From JAKAGZ01 sp963783855 (GTDB taxonomy: Bacteria > Bacteroidota > Ignavibacteria > Ignavibacteriales > Ignavibacteriaceae): a DNA stretch of 64,000 nucleotides. The notes beneath the pieces were generated by a model, which searched no databases, had not been told where the DNA came from, and saw nothing but the letters and a program-made list of their open reading frames with translations. The first letter of the stretch is position 1. Every line of letters begins with the position of its first letter. Positions 43,190 through 52,220 of the stretch are shown piece by piece. The position numbers were made by a program, and so were the translations under genes. Location: the NCBI GenBank assembly GCA_963783855.1, contig CAWAPE010000004.1, positions 124,001 through 188,000 on the forward strand, read 5' to 3'.

Positions 43190-44305
43190 TTAAGAATAGT
43201 CTTTAATTTTTTCCGCAGCCAATTTAAGTCCTTTTTCAATATTTTTTATCGAATCAGCAGAGTTTTCAAAAAAATCATTCAATTCAATTGGAATAATTTT
43301 GTCGCCAAATTTTTTAATAAGCTCAAAATCGATGCTTCCACAGACCAGGAATATTTTTTTATCCAGAGAAATAGCCTGATCAATAATTATGCTTGCTCCC
43401 TTTTTCAGAAGGCTTTGTTTGTCAAATGCTCCCTCTCCTGTTAGAATGTAATCAAAATCATTTATATCAATTTTTCCCATTATTTCATTTAAGATAAAAT
43501 TCTCTGCCTTAACAGGAATTGCTCCAAAAAATAGTTGTAATCCAGCCGCAAGTCCTCCACCAGCTCCACTGAGAGTTTCAATGGGATAAGCTATATTATT
43601 ATGTTTCAGCAGTTTAAGAATTTGATTGAAACCAGATTCAAGAAAGCCAACTTCCTTTTTCGTAGCACCTTTTTGCGAGGCAAATGTTTTGCTTGCACCA
43701 TATGATCCCATTAACGGGTTATCCACATCAAGTATTAGTTCAATTTTAAATGGCAGTTCTTCCTTGCTCCAGTATACATTATGCGCATTCTTATAATTAT
43801 CTGGTAAAATTTCGAGCTTTTTGCCTGAAGAGTCCAATAATTCCATCCCGAACACCGAACAAAGTCCCAGCCCCAGATCATTTGTACCTGTACCGCCAAC
43901 ACCGATTGTAACCTTCTCCACATTCAATCCACTTTTACTAATTGTTTTAAGCAATTCACCTAACCCCTTGCTATTTAATAACAAAGGATGTCTTTTATTA
44001 AGTGGAATCCTGCTTAGTCCTATTATCTTTGCCGATTCAATATATATTTGCTTTTTATCTTCAACATAACCGTACTTAACTTCAATTTTTGAACTATCAT
44101 ATGGTGTTGAAACATAAGAAGTTAGTATCTCCGTGTTAAACAAGTAATTGCACACTTCAAGAAAACCATCACCACCGTCAGAGATAGGTAATTTGTAAGT
44201 TTTCCATTGAAATGAATTTATAAGATATTTTTCCAGTAGATCGGCAATTCTAACTGAAGTGGCACATTCCTTAAAACTATTGGGAGCAAGCAGTATCTTT
44301 TTCAT
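43190..44305 (-). CDS. Glycerate kinase (GK1/GarK-GlxK family)
   Basis: 371 residues. It phosphorylates glycerate to 2- or 3-phosphoglycerate. APNSFKECATS at the N-terminus, ISDGGDGFLEV, GVGGTGTNDLGLGL and LSGAGGGLAAGL are its signatures. A cDPGS-like gene is at 13.3 kb, which could be linked through 2-phosphoglycerate, but that is only a thought. It overlaps nothing; a GT9 gene ends 1 bp upstream of it on the same strand. Confidence 0.93.
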   Translation of the reverse strand: MKKILLAPNSFKECATSVRIADLLEKYLINSFQWKTYKLPISDGGDGFLEVCNYLFNTEILTSYVSTPYDSSKIEVKYGYVEDKKQIYIESAKIIGLSRIPLNKRHPLLLNSKGLGELLKTISKSGLNVEKVTIGVGGTGTNDLGLGLCSVFGMELLDSSGKKLEILPDNYKNAHNVYWSKEELPFKIELILDVDNPLMGSYGASKTFASQKGATKKEVGFLESGFNQILKLLKHNNIAYPIETLSGAGGGLAAGLQLFFGAIPVKAENFILNEIMGKIDINDFDYILTGEGAFDKQSLLKKGASIIIDQAISLDKKIFLVCGSIDFELIKKFGDKIIPIELNDFFENSADSIKNIEKGLKLAAEKIKDYS

Positions 44306-44306
44306 T

Positions 44307-45311
44307 TTAATTCAGAGCCAACATTTTTAGAGTTTGTTGGAATACAATCTCCTCATCAATGCCCCCTTCACCCTCAAAATTACAAATCTTGGGATCACCC
44401 GGACATTTATTCTGACAATATCCGGCTGACGGCAAAATGAACTCGGATTTGTTTCCCTGCGGAGCCCACAGCTTTGGTGAACAGGCTGGCAAGGGGCAAA
44501 ATAATGATAGGGTTGGAATTTTTAGTCCTGCAGCCAAATGCATTGGACCTGTGCTTGAGGAAATCAGTAAATCCAAAGTGCTGAGATTTATAATCGAATC
44601 ACGCAGATTATTTCCAGCATTTATGTATAAAAGCTCATCTATGTTTTTGAGCTCTTCGGGAGGTGTTAAATCTGTAACTGCAATTTTTATGTTTTTATAT
44701 TCTTTTAGCAGTGCAATCAACTTCCTGTATTCTTCTACAGGCATATTTGGAGCAGAATTCCCGCTGGTAGAGTTTATTCCAATAAGTTTTTCACCGTTTG
44801 GACACCAGGAATATTTTCTCTCAAATCCTGTCCTTTTTTCTTCTTCAGATAATAATATTTCTGATTCAAGGGTCTCAGGCTCAATCCCTAGTTTTCTAAT
44901 CTCATCCAGACAATAATCAGATTCGTGTCTTAACGGAATATATTTATTTCTAAATGCGCTCTTTGAATTGGTAATAAATTGGTAAAACTTGTACCCCACC
45001 CCGATTCGTTTCCTGATGCCTGAAAAAAATAAAATCCAGTTGAGTTTTTCTGTTGGTAATAAAGTTAATGCATAATCAAACTTAAACTTTCGGAGTTGAA
45101 GAGCATGCAGAAAAGCCGATTTTTTTTCATCGTAAACTATTACTGAATCTACATGAGGATTATTAATATAAATATCCTGGGTATATGGAGTTAGTAACAC
45201 AGCAACAAAACTTTTGGGATATCGTTTTTTTATTTCTCTGGGCAGCGGAGTAGAAAGTACAACATCGCCAATTCTATCCGGTCTTACTATTAATATTCTT
45301 GGATTGAGCAT
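44307..45311 (-). CDS. GT9 glycosyltransferase (ADP-heptose:LPS heptosyltransferase-like)
   Basis: 334 residues. ILIVRPDRIGDVVLSTPL is the GT9 start, and STGPMHLAAGLKIPTLSLF the donor-binding site. It transfers heptose or a related sugar to the lipopolysaccharide core, at the inner face of the cytoplasmic membrane. It sits at the 3' end of the polysaccharide cluster. Confidence 0.88.
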   Translation of the reverse strand: MLNPRILIVRPDRIGDVVLSTPLPREIKKRYPKSFVAVLLTPYTQDIYINNPHVDSVIVYDEKKSAFLHALQLRKFKFDYALTLLPTEKLNWILFFSGIRKRIGVGYKFYQFITNSKSAFRNKYIPLRHESDYCLDEIRKLGIEPETLESEILLSEEEKRTGFERKYSWCPNGEKLIGINSTSGNSAPNMPVEEYRKLIALLKEYKNIKIAVTDLTPPEELKNIDELLYINAGNNLRDSIINLSTLDLLISSSTGPMHLAAGLKIPTLSLFCPLPACSPKLWAPQGNKSEFILPSAGYCQNKCPGDPKICNFEGEGGIDEEIVFQQTLKMLALN

Positions 45312-45321
45312 TAAGGATAAT

Positions 45322-46749
45322 CTAATTTTGTGAAAATCTAAATATCTGGTCTATTTTAATTTTTGCAACATAATGTAATGTTAAGAAATATGCCAGAACA
45401 AGAATAATGTCCACGTACAAATTTTTAAGGTTTAGCCCTATAAGCAAAAATAATAACGCAGCAATTATTATTATAGAAAGATCTCTAGTCTGGTATTTAA
45501 TTTTTATTTCGTCCCTTGAAATAAAGAATAAGTAGGTAGCGCCAAACAGAAAACCAACAGCAGTAGCAAAAGCGGCACCCAAGATTCCTATCTTTGGAAT
45601 TAAAACAAAATTAAGGATTATATTTGAACCAAAGGCAATTAGATCCGCAAATAAGAAGTGGTAAGTTTTATTAGAAATTGCAGGATAAACAGAATAAAAA
45701 GATGAAATCCCGTTAAAGATATATCCTATTAAAACCAGTGGAATTATCACAACACCAGCCTTATATGCGGGATTAAAGATTGAGATATTATTAATATTTA
45801 ATTCAAAAAGATGGCGTGCAAAAAGCGAAACCACCAATAACAACACGCAGCTAAGCGCAACCAGTTTTGTTAATGTTTTCCCGAATGCCTGCTTATAGTC
45901 ATTGGAATAAAATAAATTAAGCGAATGCGGATTCCAGGCAGTTGAAAATGAAGCTACAAAAACATTCATCACTATTGCAATACGGTAAGAGAAACTATAT
46001 ATACCAACTTCTTCTCTTCCCATAAGGTGATTCAAGATAAAACGATCTGCAACATTTACACCGGCTGTTAATAAATTTGCAAGCAATAGAGGAAATGAAA
46101 ATCTAAAAATAACTCTGAAAATTGCCCCATCAATTTTGGGGATATAATCGTCACGGATTACGTTGATAAGAAGAAACAATAATATCGTACTTGCTATAAA
46201 CTGCGACAGGATAATTCCCGGGACACCTAGTCTGTAATAGTAAACCAGAAAAATATTAAGCAGTAAATTTATTACACTGCCAATAATACTATACGTGACG
46301 GCTTTTCTTGCAAGTTCCTTTGTTTTCAGAAGGAATAGAATAAAAAATGTTAATGTCTCTACTAAAATTGTTATTATAATCAGGATAAGTAGATATGAAT
46401 ATTTGGTATTGTCGAATATAGTAAGAGATATCTGCGGAGCAGTGAACCAGAAAATAGCAGTAAAAATTATCCCGATCAGAATTATTGAATTAAATATTGA
46501 TGAAAAAATTAGTTTTTTCTTTTCTTCTGATTCCTCTTCAATAAAAAATTTATTCAGTGCTCCCTGCATACCAAATTGGTAAAGTACTACGCCAATCGCG
46601 TAAACGGACATTAAAAGTGCAAAATCCCCAAATTCCTTTGTACTGATCAGATTTGAATAAAGCGGAAGGAGAATAAAACTCAGAGAACGGATAAATAAAT
46701 TACCAAACCCGTACCATGCAACTGATTTTGAAAAATTTGAATTGTTCAT
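45322..46749 (-). CDS. Wzx-type polysaccharide flippase (MATE/MVF-like)
   Basis: 475 residues, about 12-14 membrane helices with few charged residues. SKSVAWYGFGNLFIRSLSF at the start and SNLISTKEFGDFALLMSVYA are typical of the polysaccharide biosynthesis (RfbX/Wzx) family. It likely flips lipid-linked repeat units outward. Neighbouring glycosyltransferases agree with this. Confidence 0.87.
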   Translation of the reverse strand: MNNSNFSKSVAWYGFGNLFIRSLSFILLPLYSNLISTKEFGDFALLMSVYAIGVVLYQFGMQGALNKFFIEEESEEKKKLIFSSIFNSIILIGIIFTAIFWFTAPQISLTIFDNTKYSYLLILIIITILVETLTFFILFLLKTKELARKAVTYSIIGSVINLLLNIFLVYYYRLGVPGIILSQFIASTILLFLLINVIRDDYIPKIDGAIFRVIFRFSFPLLLANLLTAGVNVADRFILNHLMGREEVGIYSFSYRIAIVMNVFVASFSTAWNPHSLNLFYSNDYKQAFGKTLTKLVALSCVLLLVVSLFARHLFELNINNISIFNPAYKAGVVIIPLVLIGYIFNGISSFYSVYPAISNKTYHFLFADLIAFGSNIILNFVLIPKIGILGAAFATAVGFLFGATYLFFISRDEIKIKYQTRDLSIIIIAALLFLLIGLNLKNLYVDIILVLAYFLTLHYVAKIKIDQIFRFSQN

Positions 46750-46775
46750 CAGGATTATACAATTGCCCTGAATTG

Positions 46776-47900
46776 TTAATTAGGTATTATAATATAAGGA
46801 AGTAATTTTTCAATTTCTTTTTCCCAATTCAATTGCTTTGATGCCTTTAAACAATTTCTTTTCAATTCGGATCTGTAATTATTATCATCGATAAGCATTT
46901 GCAGATTGCTTATAATTTCTTCCCTGTTTTCAGGATCAGAATAGGAGCCCACATTATATTGATCAATTATATCCTTCATTTGTGGAAAATTACTGGCAAA
47001 TACAGGAACCCCTGTTAATATATACTCGAACATTTTGTTAGGAAGAGCGTAGTAGTAGCTCAAGCTCAAATTTTCAATCAGAGAGAGGCCGATATCTGCA
47101 CCTGCTGTGTAATTGAGCAATTCATTTTGTCCTAATTTACCAAAGAAAAAGACCTTATCTGAAAGTCCCTTTTCTATTGATAGTTTTTGATAATAATCCT
47201 TAAACTCTCCCCCACCTATGACAACCAGCACACAATTATCCAGCTCCGACAAAATATCATAAATAATTTTCAGGCCTCTGCCATGCAAAATAATTCCCTG
47301 GTAAAGCAATATTTTTGTATCAGCAGATAATTTATAATGAGCTCTGAAATCAAATGGGTTTTTAATTTCCGTATATAAAGGAAGATTTCTAATTACTATT
47401 GTCTCATCAAGATTATATTCTTTTTCAATATGAGCGGAATCGAGTGGCCCTGTAGTAAATACTTTAGTTGTATGCTGGATAAATGTTTTTTCAATTTTTA
47501 CCAGCCAGGATTGAATAGTTTTTTTCTCTCCCAATCCTGCAAGATGACCATAAACTTCCCTTGAATCATAAAATATTCTGGCACCTTTCATTTTACCAAA
47601 CACCACACAAAAAGGAAGAGTATAAACATCTTCAGCAAAGATAAATTTTGCTTTAGAAAATAATATCCTGAACGAAATTATTAATGCAAAATAAAAATAG
47701 AATAAAATCGAAGAATATTTTTTGGTGAGTTTATAGACTGATATTTTACCTTTTTCTGCTTTGAATCGTTCTGTAAGCCAATCAAAAGAAACAACATCAA
47801 CATCAAAGCCCTTTTCGGAGAAAGTTTTGTAGAGATTAAAAGTGCGGGTATCATAATGAATGTTGCCGAGAAATGTTATTAATACTGAATTAGCATTCAT
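46776..47900 (-). CDS. GT4-family glycosyltransferase
   Basis: 374 residues, GT-B fold. The C-terminal donor-binding half has LLYQGIILHGRGLKIIYDIL, FFGKLGQNELLNYTAGADIG and LPNKMFEYILTGVPVFAS, with the conserved Glu of the EX7E motif in this last part. It adds a sugar to the growing surface polysaccharide; donor and acceptor are not known. Confidence 0.85.
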   Translation of the reverse strand: MNANSVLITFLGNIHYDTRTFNLYKTFSEKGFDVDVVSFDWLTERFKAEKGKISVYKLTKKYSSILFYFYFALIISFRILFSKAKFIFAEDVYTLPFCVVFGKMKGARIFYDSREVYGHLAGLGEKKTIQSWLVKIEKTFIQHTTKVFTTGPLDSAHIEKEYNLDETIVIRNLPLYTEIKNPFDFRAHYKLSADTKILLYQGIILHGRGLKIIYDILSELDNCVLVVIGGGEFKDYYQKLSIEKGLSDKVFFFGKLGQNELLNYTAGADIGLSLIENLSLSYYYALPNKMFEYILTGVPVFASNFPQMKDIIDQYNVGSYSDPENREEIISNLQMLIDDNNYRSELKRNCLKASKQLNWEKEIEKLLPYIIIPN

Positions 47901-47930
47901 TATAAATTATAATTTAGGATTAAATAAATA

Positions 47931-48914
47931 TCAGAGATCAAGATAAAGAGTATCCCGGAAAATTCCACGCGCACCGAAATTTTCTTTGAATCTAGCCAGT
48001 CCCCAGTTTGGATCCATATTTACCGTGAAAATACCAAAATCTAAAAACCGAAAATTTTCTTCCTGGTATTTTTTCATAATTTCATAAAACAACTGGTTTA
48101 CGGCCCTGTATTCCTGGTAATCTTCATTGTGACTAATATAAAACGCCAGAACAACTTTAGGGTTTGCGCTAAAATTACAAACTCCAGCAATTAGTTTATC
48201 ACCGAGAAACGCTCCCCACAATCTTACTTCATCAGGAAAAAGATTTTTTATTTTCTTCAATTCATCTATTGTGTGTGTAGGTGTTACATTATGTCGTAGC
48301 TTTAAATTCTTCTTCAGAATTTCATAATATTGGTCATAATTATCACATTCTTTTATAACCACGCCTTTTTTTACAGATTTGTTTACCGCTGTACGGGCTT
48401 CGGCACGGTAAGTATAGAGTAACTGATCCGGTTCAATATCCAGCTGCACAACACTTGATATTTCTCTTTTCAAATACTGGAAACCGTTTTTTACCAGGGC
48501 AAAATCAATATAATTAGAATACTTTGTTTCGTAAATAATTGGCGGCAATGTTATCTGAATTCTATCAAACTTGTTAGACTTAGCTTTTTTAATCAATCCT
48601 TCAACAAGATCAAACGCATCTTTAAGGTTTAATTTGATGTCATAAACGAAGCCGCCGAAAGAAGCTCCGCCATGTGACGATATAATCCTTTTTCCTTCCC
48701 TTTCTATTTCAACCGCCGGGAAAACCGAAAATAGTTTTTCATTTTTTTTAACTATTAAGGAATGATCTTTAAATCTTGATTTTGGGTGATATGATATAAA
48801 TTTTCTTTTGTGAAAGATTGTCCCATTATCGGAATTATCGACAAAACTGTCCCAATCTTCTTTTTTTATTTTTGTTTCTGAATAGGGGATAAAATCGAAC
48901 ATAAATTTCCGCAT
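47931..48914 (-). CDS. FemAB-like GNAT acyltransferase
   Basis: 327 residues with two GNAT-like lobes, as in FemA/B/X and the FemAB-related exopolysaccharide acyltransferases. Features include FHKRKFISYHPKSRFKDHSL, ARTAVNKSVKKGVVIKECDN and a C-terminal FLDFGIFTVNMDPNWGLARFKENFG. Found inside a polysaccharide cluster, an aminoacyl or acyl transfer to a surface sugar is likelier than bridge formation in peptidoglycan. A second ATG at 48902 has a better spaced GGAA and may be the true start. Confidence 0.72.
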   Translation of the reverse strand: MRKFMFDFIPYSETKIKKEDWDSFVDNSDNGTIFHKRKFISYHPKSRFKDHSLIVKKNEKLFSVFPAVEIEREGKRIISSHGGASFGGFVYDIKLNLKDAFDLVEGLIKKAKSNKFDRIQITLPPIIYETKYSNYIDFALVKNGFQYLKREISSVVQLDIEPDQLLYTYRAEARTAVNKSVKKGVVIKECDNYDQYYEILKKNLKLRHNVTPTHTIDELKKIKNLFPDEVRLWGAFLGDKLIAGVCNFSANPKVVLAFYISHNEDYQEYRAVNQLFYEIMKKYQEENFRFLDFGIFTVNMDPNWGLARFKENFGARGIFRDTLYLDL

Positions 48915-48916
48915 AA

Positions 48917-50248
48917 TTAAATAGAGTCTATTTTGAGTTTCTTGTTTTCCAGAAAATTTTTAACTGCCGGAGCTATAATTATTATCATCGAAATAACATA
49001 CGGGTATTTATACCTCGCATCTCCAACAGTAATTAAATGAATTCCCACCCCAAATATAATAAAGAGTAGCAGTACTCTTAAACCATTTTTCCAAAAAATC
49101 GACTTCCTGTAGAAATAGATTACACCAAAAAACAGTAATAAAATGCTATAATAGTAAAAATGTTGAATGATTAGCAGCACGATCAAAGAAATCTTGGAAA
49201 ATAATGAGTGCCCGGGACCCAGAAATTCCACATCCTCCTTTTTAATCAGGAGATATTTTGCTATCCTGTATAAATTCCAGTTCTTGAAATTAAGGATCTT
49301 ATGTACACTGAAATCATCCCAGATAAACATATGCACCAGTTTTAACGGAAACAGTGAAATATATTTTACAGGATGCGATTCTATCCACATTCTTGCCTGC
49401 CCGTACCAGAATTCATCCTTCTCCATGTATGTTTTCCCTCCCGGTTCGAGTATATATCCTGATTTGCCAGGTTTAAATACTTTTGCATTAAACGCCCCGG
49501 TAGCATCGTCGTTTGCGCCCATTATTAGGTTGACTGATCCTGTAGTAGATGTAAAAATGAACCTTCCAAAATTATTGTAAGTGAACAGCCCAAATAACAA
49601 AATGAATAACAGAATCCCGGCAGCAATTACCGCGGAGCTATTCAGATAATTCTTAATATTTTTTTTAAGCACAATCTGATCAATCATATACGCAGCAAGC
49701 AAAGCCCAGCCGATCGGGCGTACGGCAATGGATGCAGCCAGAAGAATTCCGGCCAGGAAATAAGACGATGAATTTTTGTTCAGATAAAAGTTTATGGAGG
49801 CAAATATTAAAAGATTAAAAAGCAGTTCCGTCAAGTTAAAGAGTATGAGTCCGAGTGTAGAGAGGTAAAAGATATAAATTACCGCGGCTATGTTTGCAGT
49901 TCTGTTGTCCGCTATCTTTTCCGTAATTCTAAATACAAAATAAAGCTGGCCGAAATTGAGAAAAATGTTTAGAATTCCAATCGTAATTTTTGAATTAAAG
50001 ATAGAAAGGACTGCTACCAGGATGTTTATATATAGCGGTGCAACTATGTAATCCTCATAAAGGTGCATCGGGGCAGGATAAAAAGTTGAATTTGACAGGC
50101 AGTCGTGCGCGAGTTTCCAGTAATAAGCCGAGTCGCTTTTGAATTCCAGCGGATAGATGAATACCAGTAGTAACTGGACAGCTAGATAAGCTAGTAGTAA
50201 GGTTTTAAAGTGCTGATCGAGAAAATCAAATATTGATTTTAGTTTCAA
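48917..50248 (-). CDS. GT-C membrane glycosyltransferase (GT39/ArnT-like)
   Basis: 443 residues with about 11 helices. SAYYWKLAHDCL near residue 40 gives the acidic residue of the first external loop typical of GT-C enzymes, which take sugars from polyprenyl-phosphate donors at the periplasmic face. A long loop at about 235-300 separates the helix blocks. It probably decorates a surface glycan or a protein. It overlaps no gene; the PorV-like gene is upstream of it. Confidence 0.72.
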   Translation of the reverse strand: MKLKSIFDFLDQHFKTLLLAYLAVQLLLVFIYPLEFKSDSAYYWKLAHDCLSNSTFYPAPMHLYEDYIVAPLYINILVAVLSIFNSKITIGILNIFLNFGQLYFVFRITEKIADNRTANIAAVIYIFYLSTLGLILFNLTELLFNLLIFASINFYLNKNSSSYFLAGILLAASIAVRPIGWALLAAYMIDQIVLKKNIKNYLNSSAVIAAGILLFILLFGLFTYNNFGRFIFTSTTGSVNLIMGANDDATGAFNAKVFKPGKSGYILEPGGKTYMEKDEFWYGQARMWIESHPVKYISLFPLKLVHMFIWDDFSVHKILNFKNWNLYRIAKYLLIKKEDVEFLGPGHSLFSKISLIVLLIIQHFYYYSILLLFFGVIYFYRKSIFWKNGLRVLLLFIIFGVGIHLITVGDARYKYPYVISMIIIIAPAVKNFLENKKLKIDSI

Positions 50249-50260
50249 CGTTAACGTTCA

Positions 50261-51175
50261 CTAAAATTTAAATTGAATTGAGAACATACTTGCATTACCC
50301 AATCCTAATTTAAAAGGCAGATATGCATAATCAAGATTGAGGTTTCCCCAGACAAGTCCCATTCCTGCTGTAAATCCTTTTGATTGGTAATTAGTCATAT
50401 ACCCAGCTCTCAAAGAAAATATATGATTATAAGTAGCTTCTCCACCCAGATTTATATGATTTTCATTATCGCGAGTGTAGCTTAAATACTCAGCGCCACC
50501 AAGCAGACTAATTTTAGAACCGGGTATTTCAATTTCATAAGATGTTCCGGCCCGTACTTCGGTAGGCAATTTTGTTGAAACATTTCTCAATGTATTCATA
50601 GATCCAAGATTTCTTACAACTGCTGAAATATTTAGACCATTTACAGGTGTCCTGTAAAATATGCCCAGATCAAAACCAAGGCCGTTTGCCTCATCTACAA
50701 AAATATTTTCATATAAATATTTTACAGAAGCGCCTATATCAATATCCGAGGTTAAACTAAATCCTGTTGAAACACTTCCGGAAAAATAATTAGCATTAAA
50801 AGTTGCATCCGGTGCGCCGGGTTTTGTTCTTATTTCAATATCACTAATACTTGTAACATTTACACCAAATGCCAGTGGTAAACCAAGGAATGAAGCTTTT
50901 GCACCCACCATCTCACTTCTCACATCCTGAATCCAGTTATTGTGCGTAAAAATTACATCCGGTGTTCCATTGTTTGCAAGCCTGGCAGGATTATAAAAAA
51001 GCGCAGTTACATCGGAGGCAAGAGCAACTCCGGCGTCTCCCATTGCGGCATTCCTGGCTCCAAATCCAAATTTAAGAAATGAAAGGCCGCTGCCTCCCCC
51101 AGTTTGCGCAGGAGTAATATTCACAAAAATAAATACAGAGTAAATAAATACGACCGAAAATTTTATTTTATTCAT
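50261..51175 (-). CDS. PorV/PorQ-family outer-membrane beta-barrel protein
   Basis: About 304 residues. Signal peptide (KFSVVFIYSVFIFVNITPAQ), then GLSFLKFGFGARNAAMGDAG and ALFYNPARLA, the N-terminal signature of PorV/PorQ (FadL-like) proteins, followed by amphipathic strands up to a final SIQFKF with terminal Phe. PorV works in the type IX secretion system. The start is placed at the ATG, because the TTG three codons upstream has no ribosome binding site. Confidence 0.83.
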   Translation of the reverse strand: MNKIKFSVVFIYSVFIFVNITPAQTGGGSGLSFLKFGFGARNAAMGDAGVALASDVTALFYNPARLANNGTPDVIFTHNNWIQDVRSEMVGAKASFLGLPLAFGVNVTSISDIEIRTKPGAPDATFNANYFSGSVSTGFSLTSDIDIGASVKYLYENIFVDEANGLGFDLGIFYRTPVNGLNISAVVRNLGSMNTLRNVSTKLPTEVRAGTSYEIEIPGSKISLLGGAEYLSYTRDNENHINLGGEATYNHIFSLRAGYMTNYQSKGFTAGMGLVWGNLNLDYAYLPFKLGLGNASMFSIQFKF

Positions 51176-51216
51176 TAAAGTCAAAATTGTGATAAAAGCT
51201 CTACCAAAATTACGTC

Positions 51217-52212
51217 TTAAAATCTAAAGTTTAAACCTACTATATGCCTGTCAGATGGAGAATATCTTTCAACTACAAAGGCATAATCAACACCTATAAG
51301 AAGTTTACCAAACATCTTATAATATGAGAAGCCCAGTGAAGGCCTGGCCGGAAAATCCGGATTACTGAGATTATACTGGTCTATACCACCGCGCAGGTAA
51401 AGTTGATCGTAGATGTTATACTCTGCTCCAAACCTTAAAATGTTAGTTCCTTCATTACTGTTTTCAATCTCTGCCGAAACTAAAAAATTATAAGCATTAT
51501 TTTTATAACTGATTCCAATTTTTTTCAGCAAAGGAAATTTATCTTCCGTATTCGATCCATTAGTTCCGAATAACGGAGTTGTATCCCATTTATATTTTGA
51601 GTTTAAATCCGTAAGAACAAATGAAATATGTATCTGATCATTAAAAGTATAAATTGCACCAAAATCAAAACCAATACCGGATGAGGATAAATCTTCATAT
51701 AGCTTATAACGGTAATATTTTATTGCAATGCCAAGTGCCAGTTTTTTTGAAAATCTATTTGAGAAGGCAAAAAATATCTGGTTCTCCCCGGTAGATAGTT
51801 CACCAGTTGGATTGCCGGATCCGTCTCTTCCATCAATGTTAGAAACTCCCGCATTAATAATTCCAATACTAATTCCTGCCGAAGATTTTGGGACACGATT
51901 TTCATCATTTTTATCAGCCTTATCGTAAAAATCGAATCTATGAGTGAAATTTATAAAATTTAACTTACGATCCAGTGAAAGAAATGAGTAAGAAGTCTGG
52001 AATGAACTTTTTTCCTGGAAAGCTGATAGTGCAGGATTATAATAAGAAACAAGATTTCCTTCTGTAACAGCAGACATTGCATTACCCATACCAATTCCAC
52101 GAGCACCGAATCCCATCCTGCTGAAAGCGCCAGGTGTGCTTGAAATGCTGCTGAATTCCGGCTGCGCAAAAGCAACACCTGTTAATAATATCAGGAGAAA
52201 AAACTTCTTCAA
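51217..52212 (-). CDS. PorV/PorQ-family outer-membrane beta-barrel protein (second)
   Basis: 331 residues. Signal (MKKFFLLILLTGVAFAQ), then GFGARGIGMGNAMSAVTEGN and SYYNPALSA, again the PorV/PorQ pattern, ending RHIVGLNFRF. It is a paralogue of its downstream neighbour. TTG start at 52212 with GAGGA upstream. The pair sits directly after a T9SS-type propeller, so a shared secretion function is inferred. Confidence 0.82.
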   Translation of the reverse strand: MKKFFLLILLTGVAFAQPEFSSISSTPGAFSRMGFGARGIGMGNAMSAVTEGNLVSYYNPALSAFQEKSSFQTSYSFLSLDRKLNFINFTHRFDFYDKADKNDENRVPKSSAGISIGIINAGVSNIDGRDGSGNPTGELSTGENQIFFAFSNRFSKKLALGIAIKYYRYKLYEDLSSSGIGFDFGAIYTFNDQIHISFVLTDLNSKYKWDTTPLFGTNGSNTEDKFPLLKKIGISYKNNAYNFLVSAEIENSNEGTNILRFGAEYNIYDQLYLRGGIDQYNLSNPDFPARPSLGFSYYKMFGKLLIGVDYAFVVERYSPSDRHIVGLNFRF

Positions 52213-52220
52213 AATATCCT